From assembly GCA_904382605.1 (NCBI GenBank), contig CAJFJA010000008.1, forward strand, positions 61,836 to 125,835: a stretch of DNA of 64,000 nt, read 5' to 3'. The position numbers were made by a program, and so were the translations under genes. The notes under the pieces are model-generated. The model was not told the origin of the DNA. It made no database searches and saw only the letters and a program-made list of their open reading frames with translations. Below, one piece after another: positions 7,935-16,421 of the stretch (positions are counted from its first letter, which is position 1; the number at the start of each line of letters is the position of its first letter). This DNA is from Candidatus Alloclostridium intestinigallinarum (GTDB taxonomy: Bacteria > Bacillota > Clostridia > Christensenellales > UBA3700).

Positions 7935-8378
7935 AGTTGCGGGCAGGTCTCCTGGCTTAAGGTTTTCCTCGCGCTCGCCTTCCCGTGTTAAAAAACACAG
8001 TGGCTTTCCGGCAAATATATAATGCCTTTGAGCGCTCGTATTTACAAAAACACCTTCGCAACGCATTTTAGCGTACAGAGTTGTACCTCTACGATAAAAG
8101 CGCTGTGGAGACATTTTCGCAAAAACCCAAAACTCGTCCGAGAGCGGAGAGGAGCGGTTTCAGGTTGAGGATTTTCGGATAGATTTTCGCAAGACGGAGT
8201 GAAGTCGTAGCAGCGCTACGTCGAGTGACGGCTTGCGGAAAGATGCCGAAAAGACCAAGTTGAAACTGCTTCTCTACGGTCGAGGGCGAGTTATAACACA
8301 GTAGCGGGGGCTGCCTCGGATTTTCACCGATGTTCCCTTTTAATGCCGCGGTGCGGCAACCGTGCAACTTTATTCGGT
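7935..8378 (-). ncRNA. Cobalamin (B12) riboswitch with an oversized peripheral insert
   Basis: Minus-strand elements in order: GGGAACATCGGTGAAAATCC and CAGCCCCCGCTACTGTG (8337-8297), GCCACTG with GGGAAGGC (8004-7977), and the B12 box AGCCAGGAGACCTGCC (7957-7942). These are the diagnostic conserved blocks of the cobalamin riboswitch. Known members normally have a few tens of nucleotides between the CCGCAACTG and GCCACTG blocks; here there are about 290, of which 162 are a palindromic repeat. A terminator follows, so B12 should switch the uptake genes off by attenuation. Confidence 0.93.
8131..8292. repeat. 162-bp imperfect palindrome inserted in the riboswitch
   Basis: Outer arms 8131-8162 and 8261-8292 are reverse complements with roughly eight mismatches in 32 bp. 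Inner arms continue (GATTTTCGG with CCGAAAAG; TTTTCGCAAG with CTTGCGGAAA), and the centre is CGTAGC-AGC-GCTACG at about 8206-8220. In RNA it would be a single long hairpin that could leave the aptamer fold intact. It looks like a small non-autonomous mobile palindrome; no target duplication was recognised. Confidence 0.75.
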
Positions 8379-8385
8379 TAAGCAC

Positions 8386-8414
8386 ATTATACAGGTAACG
8401 CATGGCAAAGTCAA
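8386..8414 (-). promoter_or_regulatory. Promoter of the B12-riboswitch operon
   Basis: Minus strand TTGACT (8414-8409), 17-nt spacer, TATAAT (8391-8386); start predicted near 8379, just before the riboswitch. Confidence 0.85.
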
Positions 8415-8545
8415 TAAATTTTTTGAAAGGACGTGATAAGCGCGCTCCGTCGGACGGCTGTAAGAAAATTGTAAGAAAGTTTTCATAACGCGGAAAGAAA
8501 CGGGCGGTGCAATATAATTGCAAAAGCAAAAAAGGAGGCTTTCAG

Positions 8546-10111
8546 ATGGGTGTTATCATAGCGCTTACCGGCGGCAGCGGACATATGGGAACAGCCGTAA
8601 CCAAACAGCTGAAAACGCTGAAAGGCGTGGACGAGATAAGATTTTTACTGCTTAACCACAGGCGCGAGCACAGGTTTTTCGCAAAGGCGAAAAGGGGCGC
8701 CGCGTGCCGCATGACCGCGGTATACGGAAATATATCGGATAAAGAAAAGGTCAGAAGTTTTGTGGAGGGCGCGGACTACGTCATCAATCTGGCGGCGGTC
8801 ATTCCCCCTCATTCTGACAAGGATCCGCAGGCGAGCTACGAGTGCAACTGGATAGGGGCGAAAAATATCGCGGACTGCGTATACGAGGCGAATCCCCAGC
8901 CCAAACTGATACACTGTTCCACGGTTGCGCTTTACGGTCACCGCAACTATCTGCATCCCTGGGGCAGGGTGGGCGATCCCCTGCTTGTTTCCCCGTTCGA
9001 CAACTACGCCGCGCATAAGAAAAAGGGTGAAAGATACGTCATGGAAAGGGGGATAAAGACGTGGGCGGTACTGCGCCAGACGGGTATGCTTTATAAGAAT
9101 CTGCTCTTTTGCAACCTGGACGACGGGCTTATGTTCCACACCTGTCTGAACGTCCCGCTGGAATGGGTGAGCGATACCGACAGCGGCAGACTTATCCGCA
9201 ATATCATAGAAAAGGATATGGCGGGGGAGTGCGGCGACTTCTGGCTTAAATGCTACGACATAGGCGGCGGCGAGGGCAACCGCAATACCGGTTTTGAAAC
9301 GTTCGACGACTGCTTCAAGGAGCTGGGGCTGGACACCAAAAAGGTGCTTTCTCCCGAATGGCACTCCATACGCAACTTCCACGGCATATGGTTTGAAGAC
9401 AGCGGCGTTCTGGAAAAAATGTTCCGTTTTCAACACGACAAGGCGACCACTTACTGGAAGGAAGTGTTCGACTCCCGTCCCTTCTTCCGTCTTGCAAAGA
9501 TAATGCCGGAAGGTCTTATCTCGCGTATGTTTATAAAAAGGCTGCTTAAAGACTACAACGCGCCGCGCAAGTGGATAAAGGACGGCGAAAAGGGACTTAT
9601 CAAGGCGTACTTCGGCGCTACGCTCAACGTAGACTGCCTTATCACCGACTGGAAAGACTATCCTCTTCTTGCCGAAGGCAGGGTTGTGGGAGGCAATGCG
9701 GACTACAACGCCATGCGCGACGTGAACAACGTAAAGGCGATGGGTATGCACCTTAACCACGGTTACGACGAGGATAAGCCGGATTGCGAACTGGATATAG
9801 AGGATATGAAGGAGGCGGCGCGCTTCCGCGGCGGCGAATGTATATCGGAAAGTATGGTCAAAGGCGACTTGTATACGCCGTTAAAATGGCGTTGCCACGA
9901 CGGACACGAATTTGCCGCCTCGCCCTATACGGTAATAAAGGCGGGGCACTGGTGCGAAGAGTGCGAGCCGCTGGGACAGTGGGACTTTGACAGACAGGCG
10001 AAATTTTCGCCCTTCTATGCCCAGGTGTGGTACGACACGCACGCCAGGGGTGAAAAGTACGTCTACTATTACGATGAAAACGGCAGGGCGACGTTCAGGA
10101 CGTTCGAGTGA
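8546..10111 (+). CDS. NAD-dependent epimerase/dehydratase (extended SDR) with C-terminal zinc-ribbon-like domain
   Basis: 521 aa. The N-terminal Rossmann motif is TGGSGHMG, followed by NLAAVIPPHSD and a STVALYGHRNY...YAAHKKKGE region that fits the SDR Ser/Tyr-x3-Lys catalytic set, although the exact Tyr is displaced (YAAHKK). After ~350 residues an additional region ends in WRCHDGHEF...GHWCEEC (about residues 452-473), which resembles treble-clef WxCxxGH zinc ribbons. AGGAGG precedes the ATG at 8546. The next gene overlaps its stop, so the two probably act together; the substrate is unknown. Confidence 0.8.
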   Translation: MGVIIALTGGSGHMGTAVTKQLKTLKGVDEIRFLLLNHRREHRFFAKAKRGAACRMTAVYGNISDKEKVRSFVEGADYVINLAAVIPPHSDKDPQASYECNWIGAKNIADCVYEANPQPKLIHCSTVALYGHRNYLHPWGRVGDPLLVSPFDNYAAHKKKGERYVMERGIKTWAVLRQTGMLYKNLLFCNLDDGLMFHTCLNVPLEWVSDTDSGRLIRNIIEKDMAGECGDFWLKCYDIGGGEGNRNTGFETFDDCFKELGLDTKKVLSPEWHSIRNFHGIWFEDSGVLEKMFRFQHDKATTYWKEVFDSRPFFRLAKIMPEGLISRMFIKRLLKDYNAPRKWIKDGEKGLIKAYFGATLNVDCLITDWKDYPLLAEGRVVGGNADYNAMRDVNNVKAMGMHLNHGYDEDKPDCELDIEDMKEAARFRGGECISESMVKGDLYTPLKWRCHDGHEFAASPYTVIKAGHWCEECEPLGQWDFDRQAKFSPFYAQVWYDTHARGEKYVYYYDENGRATFRTFE

Positions 10112-10116
10112 GGACT

Positions 10117-11007
10117 ATGATGGAAGAAAAGAAAAAAAGTGTGGGTATATACTGCTTTTCCGCGACGGGAAACACCCTAAAAGTGTGTAAACTGATTAAG
10201 GAGCAATTAGAAACCCTGGGAGCGGAAGTAAGGATAATGAAAGTGGAGGACGGATACGGCGAAGATATTTCCCCCGCGCGGTTCGATACTTTCGCCGTGG
10301 CGTATCCGGTGCACGGCTTCAACGCGCCGCAGAACGTGGTCGACTTTGCCGGGAATTTTCCCGAAGGGGACAAGGGGTACTATATAATAAAGAGTTCGGG
10401 CGAGCCTGCGCCCGCCAACCGCGATTCTTCCCATCAGATTGTGAAAATTCTGCGCAAAAAGGGATATGAGATGATGGACGAATTCCATTACGTCATGCCT
10501 TACAATATGATTTTCCGCCACAGCCAGGATATGGTGGACATGATGTGGAAGCGGGCGTGCGACGCCGCGCCTTTCGACGCAAAGGAGATTTTCGAAGGCG
10601 GCAGGGGCGCGATAAAGCAGAAGTTCAGGCACAGGTTTATCTCCCGTCTGTTCACGCTGGAACACGGCGGCATGCGCATTATCGGCAGGGGCTTTAAGGT
10701 GGACATGGACAAGTGTATAAAGTGCGGCAGGTGCGTGAAAGGCTGCCCCGTGCAGAACATTACTTTCGACGGAGAAAAATTTTCTTTCGGCAAAAAGTGC
10801 CTGGGGTGCGTGCGCTGTTCCTTCAACTGTCCGGTCAACGCCATACATATATCCATTCTGGAAGGCTGGAAGGTGAACGGTCCGTACAAGATAGGGGAAA
10901 AGAAGGAGTACGACGAAGGCAAAGTATGCAGGTACTGCAATAAGTCCTACAGACGGTATTTCACCGAAAGCGGCGGAAACAGCATCGAAAAACAGATAAA
11001 GCATTGA
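10117..11007 (+). CDS. EFR1 family flavodoxin-ferredoxin fusion protein
   Basis: About 296 aa. N-terminal flavodoxin-like domain (IYCFSATGNTLKV is the FMN phosphate loop), then two 4Fe-4S motifs, CIKCGRCVKGCP and CLGCVRCSFNCP, near residues 205-245, and a further CxxC (CRYC) close to the C-terminus. This domain order defines the EFR1 family, thought to carry electrons in anaerobes. Starts at GTG 10108 (overlapping the previous stop), ATG 10117 and ATG 10120 are all possible; GAGG at 10110 favours the last two. Confidence 0.85.
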   Translation: MMEEKKKSVGIYCFSATGNTLKVCKLIKEQLETLGAEVRIMKVEDGYGEDISPARFDTFAVAYPVHGFNAPQNVVDFAGNFPEGDKGYYIIKSSGEPAPANRDSSHQIVKILRKKGYEMMDEFHYVMPYNMIFRHSQDMVDMMWKRACDAAPFDAKEIFEGGRGAIKQKFRHRFISRLFTLEHGGMRIIGRGFKVDMDKCIKCGRCVKGCPVQNITFDGEKFSFGKKCLGCVRCSFNCPVNAIHISILEGWKVNGPYKIGEKKEYDEGKVCRYCNKSYRRYFTESGGNSIEKQIKH

Positions 11008-11049
11008 AAAACGCCGTAAAATGTGATAAACTTGAAGAAAGGTAACGTT

Positions 11050-11733
11050 ATGGAAAATAAGAAGATACTTGTAGCGGAAGACAATACCGAAATGTCGGAT
11101 ATGGTGCGCAACTACCTGCTCAAAGCGGGGCACACCGTGTACCAGGCGTTCGACGGCTTGCAGGCGATAGACCTTGCCAAGGCGATAAAGCCCGATCTGA
11201 TACTTCTGGACATTATGATGCCCATATGCGACGGATTTGAAGTGTGCGAAACGGTGCGCAGATTCATGAACGTGCCGATAATCATTATATCCGCCATGGT
11301 GGACGAGGATACCAAGCTGAGAATGTTCGATCTGGGCGCGGACGACTATATGACCAAGCCGTTTTCCTTCAAGGAAATGGTTATGCGCGTAAACGCCCAG
11401 CTCAGGCGCTATTACGAGTTTTCGCCCGTAAAGCAGAACAAGCGCACTTACGGCAGGCTTACCATCTGTTCCGACAGGTTCGAAGTCAAGGTGGACGGGG
11501 AGGAGATAAACCTTTCTTCCACGGAATTCCGTCTGCTGGACTTTCTCACGGGCAACGAAAACCGCATAATGACCAAACAGCAGATAATAGACGCCGTCTG
11601 GGGCGAGGACGATTATATCGACGAAAATACGGTGGCTGTCACCATATCGCGCCTGAGGGACAAACTCAACAAGTTGGGCGTGAACGGCATTACCACGGTA
11701 TGGGGATTCGGCTATAAATGGCAAGCGTTGTAG
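11050..11733 (+). CDS. OmpR/PhoB-type response regulator
   Basis: 227 aa. The receiver domain (1-120) has the acidic pair ED (10-11), the phospho-acceptor Asp54 in LLDIMMP, the switch Ser in IISA and the conserved Lys in MTKPFS. The C-terminal winged helix (about 130-225) ends in the usual WGFGYKW. AAAGG precedes ATG 11050. It overlaps the kinase gene by 16 nt, so the pair is translationally coupled. Confidence 0.93.
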   Translation: MENKKILVAEDNTEMSDMVRNYLLKAGHTVYQAFDGLQAIDLAKAIKPDLILLDIMMPICDGFEVCETVRRFMNVPIIIISAMVDEDTKLRMFDLGADDYMTKPFSFKEMVMRVNAQLRRYYEFSPVKQNKRTYGRLTICSDRFEVKVDGEEINLSSTEFRLLDFLTGNENRIMTKQQIIDAVWGEDDYIDENTVAVTISRLRDKLNKLGVNGITTVWGFGYKWQAL

Positions 11734-12596
11734 TCAACGAATACATATTGCAGGAGATAGACCGCATATATTCGGGCAAGGATCTCGACAAGCCCGTAAA
11801 AGTACGCGGCAATATCCGCCAGCGGAAACTGCTCTACCACCTCAACGACGCGCGCCTGCATTTGCTGCAGGAGCGTGCCAAGGTCACCAAACAGCTGGAG
11901 TACGCTTCCGTCACGGTGGCGGGTATTCTGCACGATCTGAAAACGCCCATGGCGCTCATCGCCGGTTACGCCGAATGTGCGCAGGACGGAGTGGGCGACA
12001 AGGACTATCTGCAGCTTATACGCGATACGGTCGACAAACTGCAATCCATCGTGGACAGCGTTTCCGTGCCCAAGCCGTTTGCCGCGCGCGACGACGTGGA
12101 CGTAAAGGAATTTGTCAGCGGCAGACCTTATTTTTACGCGGAGTTCAACCGTTACCGCGAAATGGTGGAAGAACGCGGTGCGAAGTACGTGATAGGCAGG
12201 CTTCCGGGCATAACGCAGTGGTTCTGCCGCAATTCCGCCACGGTGGGTATGTACGTCAATAAAAAGCTTATAGACAGGGTGGTTCAGAACATCATCACCA
12301 ACAACCTGCGCTATACTCCTCGCGGCGGCATTATAAGAATTATTTTCAGCAAGGGCAGGCAGTACTTCTATATAAAGATTACCGATACCGGTTCGGGCAT
12401 AAAAAGCGGCGATTTACCCTTTATCTTCGACCGCGGTTTCCGTTCGGATACGGGCGGCAGCGGCAATAAGGGGCTGGGGCTTTATATGGCGAAGGATATA
12501 ATCGTGCGCCACGGCGGCGAGATAAGCGTTAAGAGCAAGGAAGGAAAGGGCACCGCGTTCACGATAAAACTTCCCATAGTGCCCATAGTCAAATAG
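11718..12596 (+). CDS. Soluble sensor histidine kinase without a recognisable sensor domain
   Basis: 292 aa. H-box GILHDLKTPMALI (His72), N-box NIITNNLRYTP, G1 DTGSGIK, F-box FDRGF and G2 GLGLYMAK are all present, so it should autophosphorylate. No transmembrane segment or PAS/HAMP domain is visible; only about 60 residues, probably coiled coil, precede the H-box. It must sense a cytoplasmic cue or a partner protein; the upstream redox proteins are possible partners, but this is speculation. Confidence 0.9.
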   Translation: MASVVVNEYILQEIDRIYSGKDLDKPVKVRGNIRQRKLLYHLNDARLHLLQERAKVTKQLEYASVTVAGILHDLKTPMALIAGYAECAQDGVGDKDYLQLIRDTVDKLQSIVDSVSVPKPFAARDDVDVKEFVSGRPYFYAEFNRYREMVEERGAKYVIGRLPGITQWFCRNSATVGMYVNKKLIDRVVQNIITNNLRYTPRGGIIRIIFSKGRQYFYIKITDTGSGIKSGDLPFIFDRGFRSDTGGSGNKGLGLYMAKDIIVRHGGEISVKSKEGKGTAFTIKLPIVPIVK

Positions 12597-12600
12597 AGTA

Positions 12601-12628
12601 AAAAACAGCGGCGGGCGCCGCTGTTTTT
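12601..12628. terminator. Bidirectional terminator between convergent operons
   Basis: AAAAACAGCGGC, loop GGGC, GCCGCTGTTTTT: the A-run and T-run make it work on both strands, for the kinase operon (+) and the primosome operon (-). Confidence 0.9.
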
Positions 12629-12660
12629 GCGTCTGTTTATATGCGTTTTCTGCGGTTTGG

Positions 12661-13590
12661 CTATCTGCCCGAAATACGCAAATCGTCGCCGTTTATCCGC
12701 TTGAACGAGGAGTAATTTTTATTGAAAAGGCGCGAATATATGCGTTCGCCGTAGCGGTCGAGAATCTCGTCGTTTGTCAGGTTGGTGGTTATCATAACCG
12801 CCTTGCCCTCGGAAAAACGTGTGTCGAAAATGTCGTACATATATTCCAGGGTGACGTTCTTGTATATCTGTTCGGTGCCCAGGTCGTCTATCATCAGCAT
12901 ATCCGCATTCAAAAATTCGTCAAGGATATGCGCCTTTGCCGTAAGGTCGGAAGTGTGGTATTCGAGCAGTTTCTTATTGAATCTGAAAGCCGAGATATAC
13001 AATACGGAAAAGCCTCTGTCCGCCAAAGCGTTGCCTACGGCAGACATAAGGCAGGTTTTACCTGTGCCCACGCTGCCCGAAAGTATAATGCACTTTATGC
13101 GGCTTTGCGGAAATTCTCCCGAATATTTTTTGAGCAGGGAGTACGCTTTGTCCAGCTTTTCGCCCTGACTGCACTGCATGGAAGCAATGCGGTTGTCCGC
13201 AAATGTGAAGGGGGGAAGATTGCCGCGGCTGCGCGTTTTGACAAGCGTGCGGAAAAGTTCCTTCACGCAACCGCATCTTTCTCCGTTCCCGGTAACGCCC
13301 GTATCGCCGCAGACGGAACAGATAAAGCGGGGAGTGATGCTCAGACCGTGCGCTTCAAGCCACTTGCCGCGCTCGCTTTCCAATTCCTTCAGTTTTTTAT
13401 CGGCAGCTTTGTTTGTCTTGCCCTGCGAGCGGGCGAATGATATTTCGAGCGTTAGTTCGCGCACCTGCGTGTCGAGGCGGGCGAAGTCTTTATCGCCGCG
13501 CGCCGTTTCATAGTCGCGCTGCGCGTTTTCAAACGCGCTTTCGCGCCTTTCCTTCAAAATATCCGCAATCTGTTTTTTTATATCTTCCAT
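12661..13590 (-). CDS. DnaC/DnaI-family ATPase, replicative helicase loader
   Basis: 309 aa. The N-terminal half is helical and charged, then a zinc-type cluster Cys91, Cys94, Cys106, Cys108. The AAA+ domain has Walker A SGSVGTGKTC (171-180) and Walker B MLMIDDLG; the arginine-rich ERIYSRLF near the C-terminus fits the sensor 2/arginine-finger area. Downstream of a DnaD-domain gene with only a few bases between, matching the Firmicutes primosome arrangement (DnaD recruits DnaI/DnaB). Expected to load the replicative helicase onto DNA. Confidence 0.88.
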   Translation of the reverse strand: MEDIKKQIADILKERRESAFENAQRDYETARGDKDFARLDTQVRELTLEISFARSQGKTNKAADKKLKELESERGKWLEAHGLSITPRFICSVCGDTGVTGNGERCGCVKELFRTLVKTRSRGNLPPFTFADNRIASMQCSQGEKLDKAYSLLKKYSGEFPQSRIKCIILSGSVGTGKTCLMSAVGNALADRGFSVLYISAFRFNKKLLEYHTSDLTAKAHILDEFLNADMLMIDDLGTEQIYKNVTLEYMYDIFDTRFSEGKAVMITTNLTNDEILDRYGERIYSRLFNKNYSSFKRINGDDLRISGR

Positions 13591-13595
13591 AGTGA

Positions 13596-15032
13596 TTAAA
13601 AGTCGTCAAAATCGTCCGGATTGCCCAGAAAGGCGTCCAGCTGTTGTTTGGTATACGTGCGCTCGCTGTCGAGTTTCTTTCCTTCGCTCTTAGGCGTTTC
13701 GCTTGTCTTTTTTGCCTGTTCAAGGGTGGTGACGTTCTGCCTTTTCCAGGAAGCCAAAGTGTTGCCCACCTGCGACATGGCGTGCGCTCTGCCTTGAGCA
13801 AGGCTTGCCGCGTAAAGTATGACTTCGTCGGAAAAGCCCCAGTTGTCCGCCCATACGGCGTAAAGGTCGCGGTCGTTCATCGTAACGGTGCGCGAACTGC
13901 CCGTGGCGGTAATGACCTTTGCTATAATTTCGTCGCGCGCGGCACAGCTTGCAAGATAGTCGTCTATCGCGCCCGCGCTCAGACAGCCCTCTTTCAGCAT
14001 TTTATTTACGGTTGCGTTCATGCCTTCCAGCGTTTTGACGCCGCGGATAAAGCATTGGTCTGCTATTTTAAGCAGGGCTTCGCGCTCGAATCCCTTTGAA
14101 AGCCACGGGGATACGTACACTTCCGCCGCCTGGTCGGGGTTTTCGCACCACAGTCCCATGCGCTTGTATATATCCCTTGTCAGCGTACGCAGTTTGCGCC
14201 TGTTTTCGTTGTAGGCGTCTATCTCCGCTGTCGTGAAGAGGGAAAGGCGGAAATACATGTCCAGCAGACTGTCCAGCTTGTTCATGCCGCCCTTGCTCTT
14301 ACAGCTTGCGGCAACATGTAGAATGACTTCGTCCGTAAAGCCCCAGCTTTCCTTCCACTTCATATACGCCTGTTTTTCATCGAAGTCGGGCGCGCCCTTT
14401 CTGCCCAGCGCCGCCATAAGTTTGCGCAGTTTGTCGGAGTTTTCCTCCATCTGCCTTATCTTTTCTTCCGCCTGTTCGGGGGTGCGTATGCCCTGGTTTA
14501 TCCAGTCGCGGGCGCAGGTGAGTATATAACTCCAATTCACGCTTTCGCCCTTGCCGCCTATGCAGTAAGCGGCTATCATTACGATAAGTTCGTCCGGCAC
14601 TTTGTTGGACGAGATAAAGTCGTAATACCTTTCGTATTCCGTGGGCGTTATCATGCGGTGGGGGTAAAGCGCCTGCAACTGCGCGTTGAAATCGGTAAAT
14701 CTGCCCGCCTTGAATTTGCGCACCCTGCCGCCCGCTTCGCGAGGGTGGTTGTACACCACCGCGAGAGGGGACGTGGAGGTTACGGTTACAAGACCCGTTT
14801 CTTTCCAGTAATCGAACGCCTGTTCCACGGCGGAGAGGGGCATGGAAAGATATTCCGCCATAGCCTGGGCGGAATTTATCGACTCGTCCTGACCCGAACA
14901 CAGATACAGTCCGAACAGATAGACTTTTACGTAATCGCCCTTGGCTTCGGGCAACCATTCGGTGACGAACTTATTGTCCACCGCGCAAAACCCGTTCAAG
15001 CCCCAGCGGGCGCTGAAAGCACAAAATGACAT
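13596..15032 (-). CDS. DnaD domain primosome protein
   Basis: 478 aa. A winged-helix-like N-terminus (about 15-110, including YLSMPLSAVEQAFDYWKETGLV) is followed by repeated DnaD-type segments: YYDFISSNKVPDELIVMIAAYC, WGFTDEVILHVAASC and WGFSDEVILYAASLA, suggesting two or more DnaB_2/DnaD copies. The C-terminus is acidic (NPDDFDDF) after a YTKQQLDAFLG motif common in such proteins. Start 15032 follows AAGGAT. Role: replication initiation or restart, together with the adjacent loader. Confidence 0.88.
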   Translation of the reverse strand: MSFCAFSARWGLNGFCAVDNKFVTEWLPEAKGDYVKVYLFGLYLCSGQDESINSAQAMAEYLSMPLSAVEQAFDYWKETGLVTVTSTSPLAVVYNHPREAGGRVRKFKAGRFTDFNAQLQALYPHRMITPTEYERYYDFISSNKVPDELIVMIAAYCIGGKGESVNWSYILTCARDWINQGIRTPEQAEEKIRQMEENSDKLRKLMAALGRKGAPDFDEKQAYMKWKESWGFTDEVILHVAASCKSKGGMNKLDSLLDMYFRLSLFTTAEIDAYNENRRKLRTLTRDIYKRMGLWCENPDQAAEVYVSPWLSKGFEREALLKIADQCFIRGVKTLEGMNATVNKMLKEGCLSAGAIDDYLASCAARDEIIAKVITATGSSRTVTMNDRDLYAVWADNWGFSDEVILYAASLAQGRAHAMSQVGNTLASWKRQNVTTLEQAKKTSETPKSEGKKLDSERTYTKQQLDAFLGNPDDFDDF

Positions 15033-15124
15033 TTATCCTTATAATTTTCCTTTATCTTCATGTAAAATATTCTACCACAAAACTCGCGTCCGGGCAAGTG
15101 TTTATCCGTTGTCTTGCCTACGTT

Positions 15125-15873
15125 TTACGCGGCGGAATTTTCGGCGGTCTCTTTATAAGACGCGCGCGGCCGAACGGATATGCTGCACAGCGTTTCATAG
15201 TTTGCGTCCTTCAGGCTGAAGTACAGCGGGGCGGAATATGCCTCAGATTCCTCGTCGCCCGCGCCCAGCACGGAGTAGGGAATGGAAAAATCGAATATCC
15301 AATCGGACTGCGCGTAGTAGTGCAGGGCGAAGTTCAGCCGGTGTTCCTCCAATCCTTCTCCGAAAGATACCATATATCCGCCCGCAAGGTTGCGCATGGT
15401 GTAGGTTATATCCTCTTTGCCGGGGACGGATATGGTAAGCGGAAAGGTTGCATCCCCGTTTCCGAACGTGAAGGATACGCCGGTAAGTTCCTTGTAGAGA
15501 TTTACCACATGTTTGTCGAGATATGTCTGCAAATCGGCGGCGGAAGAAAAGTCGTACCAATCGTTAGCGATAAGCTCCTCTTTCCCCAGCTGTTTAAGTT
15601 CCACCTGCCATGCGGTATAGGTCATACTCCAATCCGTTTGCGGGATATATTTATCCACGACTTGCGACAGGGTAAGGTCGTAATCGCCGCCCGACTGGTT
15701 GGAATGTCCGTACTTTTGGAGCCACCCTAGGGGTGATGTTTCTCCCGTAAACGTGAATTTTATGTCGTACAGGTCGGGCTTTTTTTCTGCGTGCCCGCCT
15801 CGCCGCACCCGGCGGCAAGAGCCATAACCGCGGCAATCAGCGCCGCAACAACCAGAATTTTCGCTTTTTTCAT
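15125..15873 (-). CDS. Putative lipoprotein with a one-base frameshift in an A7 run
   Basis: The frame opening at ATG 15873 (AGGGAG 5 nt upstream) encodes a clear lipoprotein signal, MKKAKILVVAALIAAVMALA followed by AGCGEAGTQKK, but continues out of frame after seven A residues (minus strand, 15786-15780). The adjacent frame carries the remaining ~220 residues (PDLYDIKFTFTGETSPLGW to the end at 15125). One extra A, or a -1 slip on the run, joins the two parts. So this is a frameshift, a sequence error, or a slippage-controlled surface protein. The mature part is unrecognised and lacks membrane segments. Confidence 0.65.
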
Positions 15874-16007
15874 CTTTCTCCCTCATCGTCGCGCCTTAAG
15901 GCGGCGCGCGGCGTACGCGCGCTTTACGGAAACATTATAAATTATTCCGCCGGGATTGTCAATACGCGGCATTTGAACGACAAAACGTCCAGACCGGCGA
16001 AAAACGC

Positions 16008-16036
16008 TTTTCACGGGCGGCGGGTTGTGCTATAAT
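16008..16036 (+). promoter_or_regulatory. Promoter overlapping the start of the 16043 gene
   Basis: Consensus TATAAT at 16031-16036, weak -35 TTTTCA at 16008-16013 (17-nt spacer). The ATG begins exactly 6 nt after the -10 box, so the transcript would start at or beside the A of the ATG. Confidence 0.6.
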
Positions 16037-16042
16037 GCGTGT

Positions 16043-16309
16043 ATGGAAAAAAGCGTGAGAATCTGGGCGAAACTTATTTCCGACGGAAAGGTGGTCAGGG
16101 ACGTCGTTTATACCGGCGCCATGTTTTACGACGAGGACACTTTCCACGCCGCCGTGCGCGACATTTGCGACAAACTCGACGTAGCCACGCCCATGGTGCT
16201 CCCCCAGCATTTTGCCAATTTCATGCGCTTCCACAATTGCAGATTTTACGAATGGGATTTCGTGGAAACGTTCGGTTACGACAAATTTATTCTGGAAGAC
16301 TGCAATTAA
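16043..16309 (+). CDS. Small conserved-looking protein of unknown function
   Basis: 88 aa, MEKSVRIWAKLISDGKVVRD at the N-terminus, mixed alpha/beta pattern, no signal or membrane segment. I do not recognise a domain. There is no Shine-Dalgarno sequence and the -10 box is 6 nt from the ATG, indicating leaderless translation. It stands alone between a divergent lipoprotein gene and the rex operon. An upstream TTG at 16025 would lie inside the promoter and is rejected. Confidence 0.72.
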   Translation: MEKSVRIWAKLISDGKVVRDVVYTGAMFYDEDTFHAAVRDICDKLDVATPMVLPQHFANFMRFHNCRFYEWDFVETFGYDKFILEDCN

Positions 16310-16421
16310 AGCGCTCCGCGCCCAACGAGTAACTTGTCGAAAATCAAACACAAGAAAGGCAGCGAATGTTCATACCGACACATAACTTTGAAAAAAGGCA
16401 TATGTCACGCGGAGGCGGTAA

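Noticed and set aside
15723..15735. CACCCTAGGGGTG palindrome in the lipoprotein gene, similar to the ACCCCTAGGGGT hairpin in the speD leader.
   Set aside because: Short, inside a coding region and without further shared sequence; most likely coincidence.
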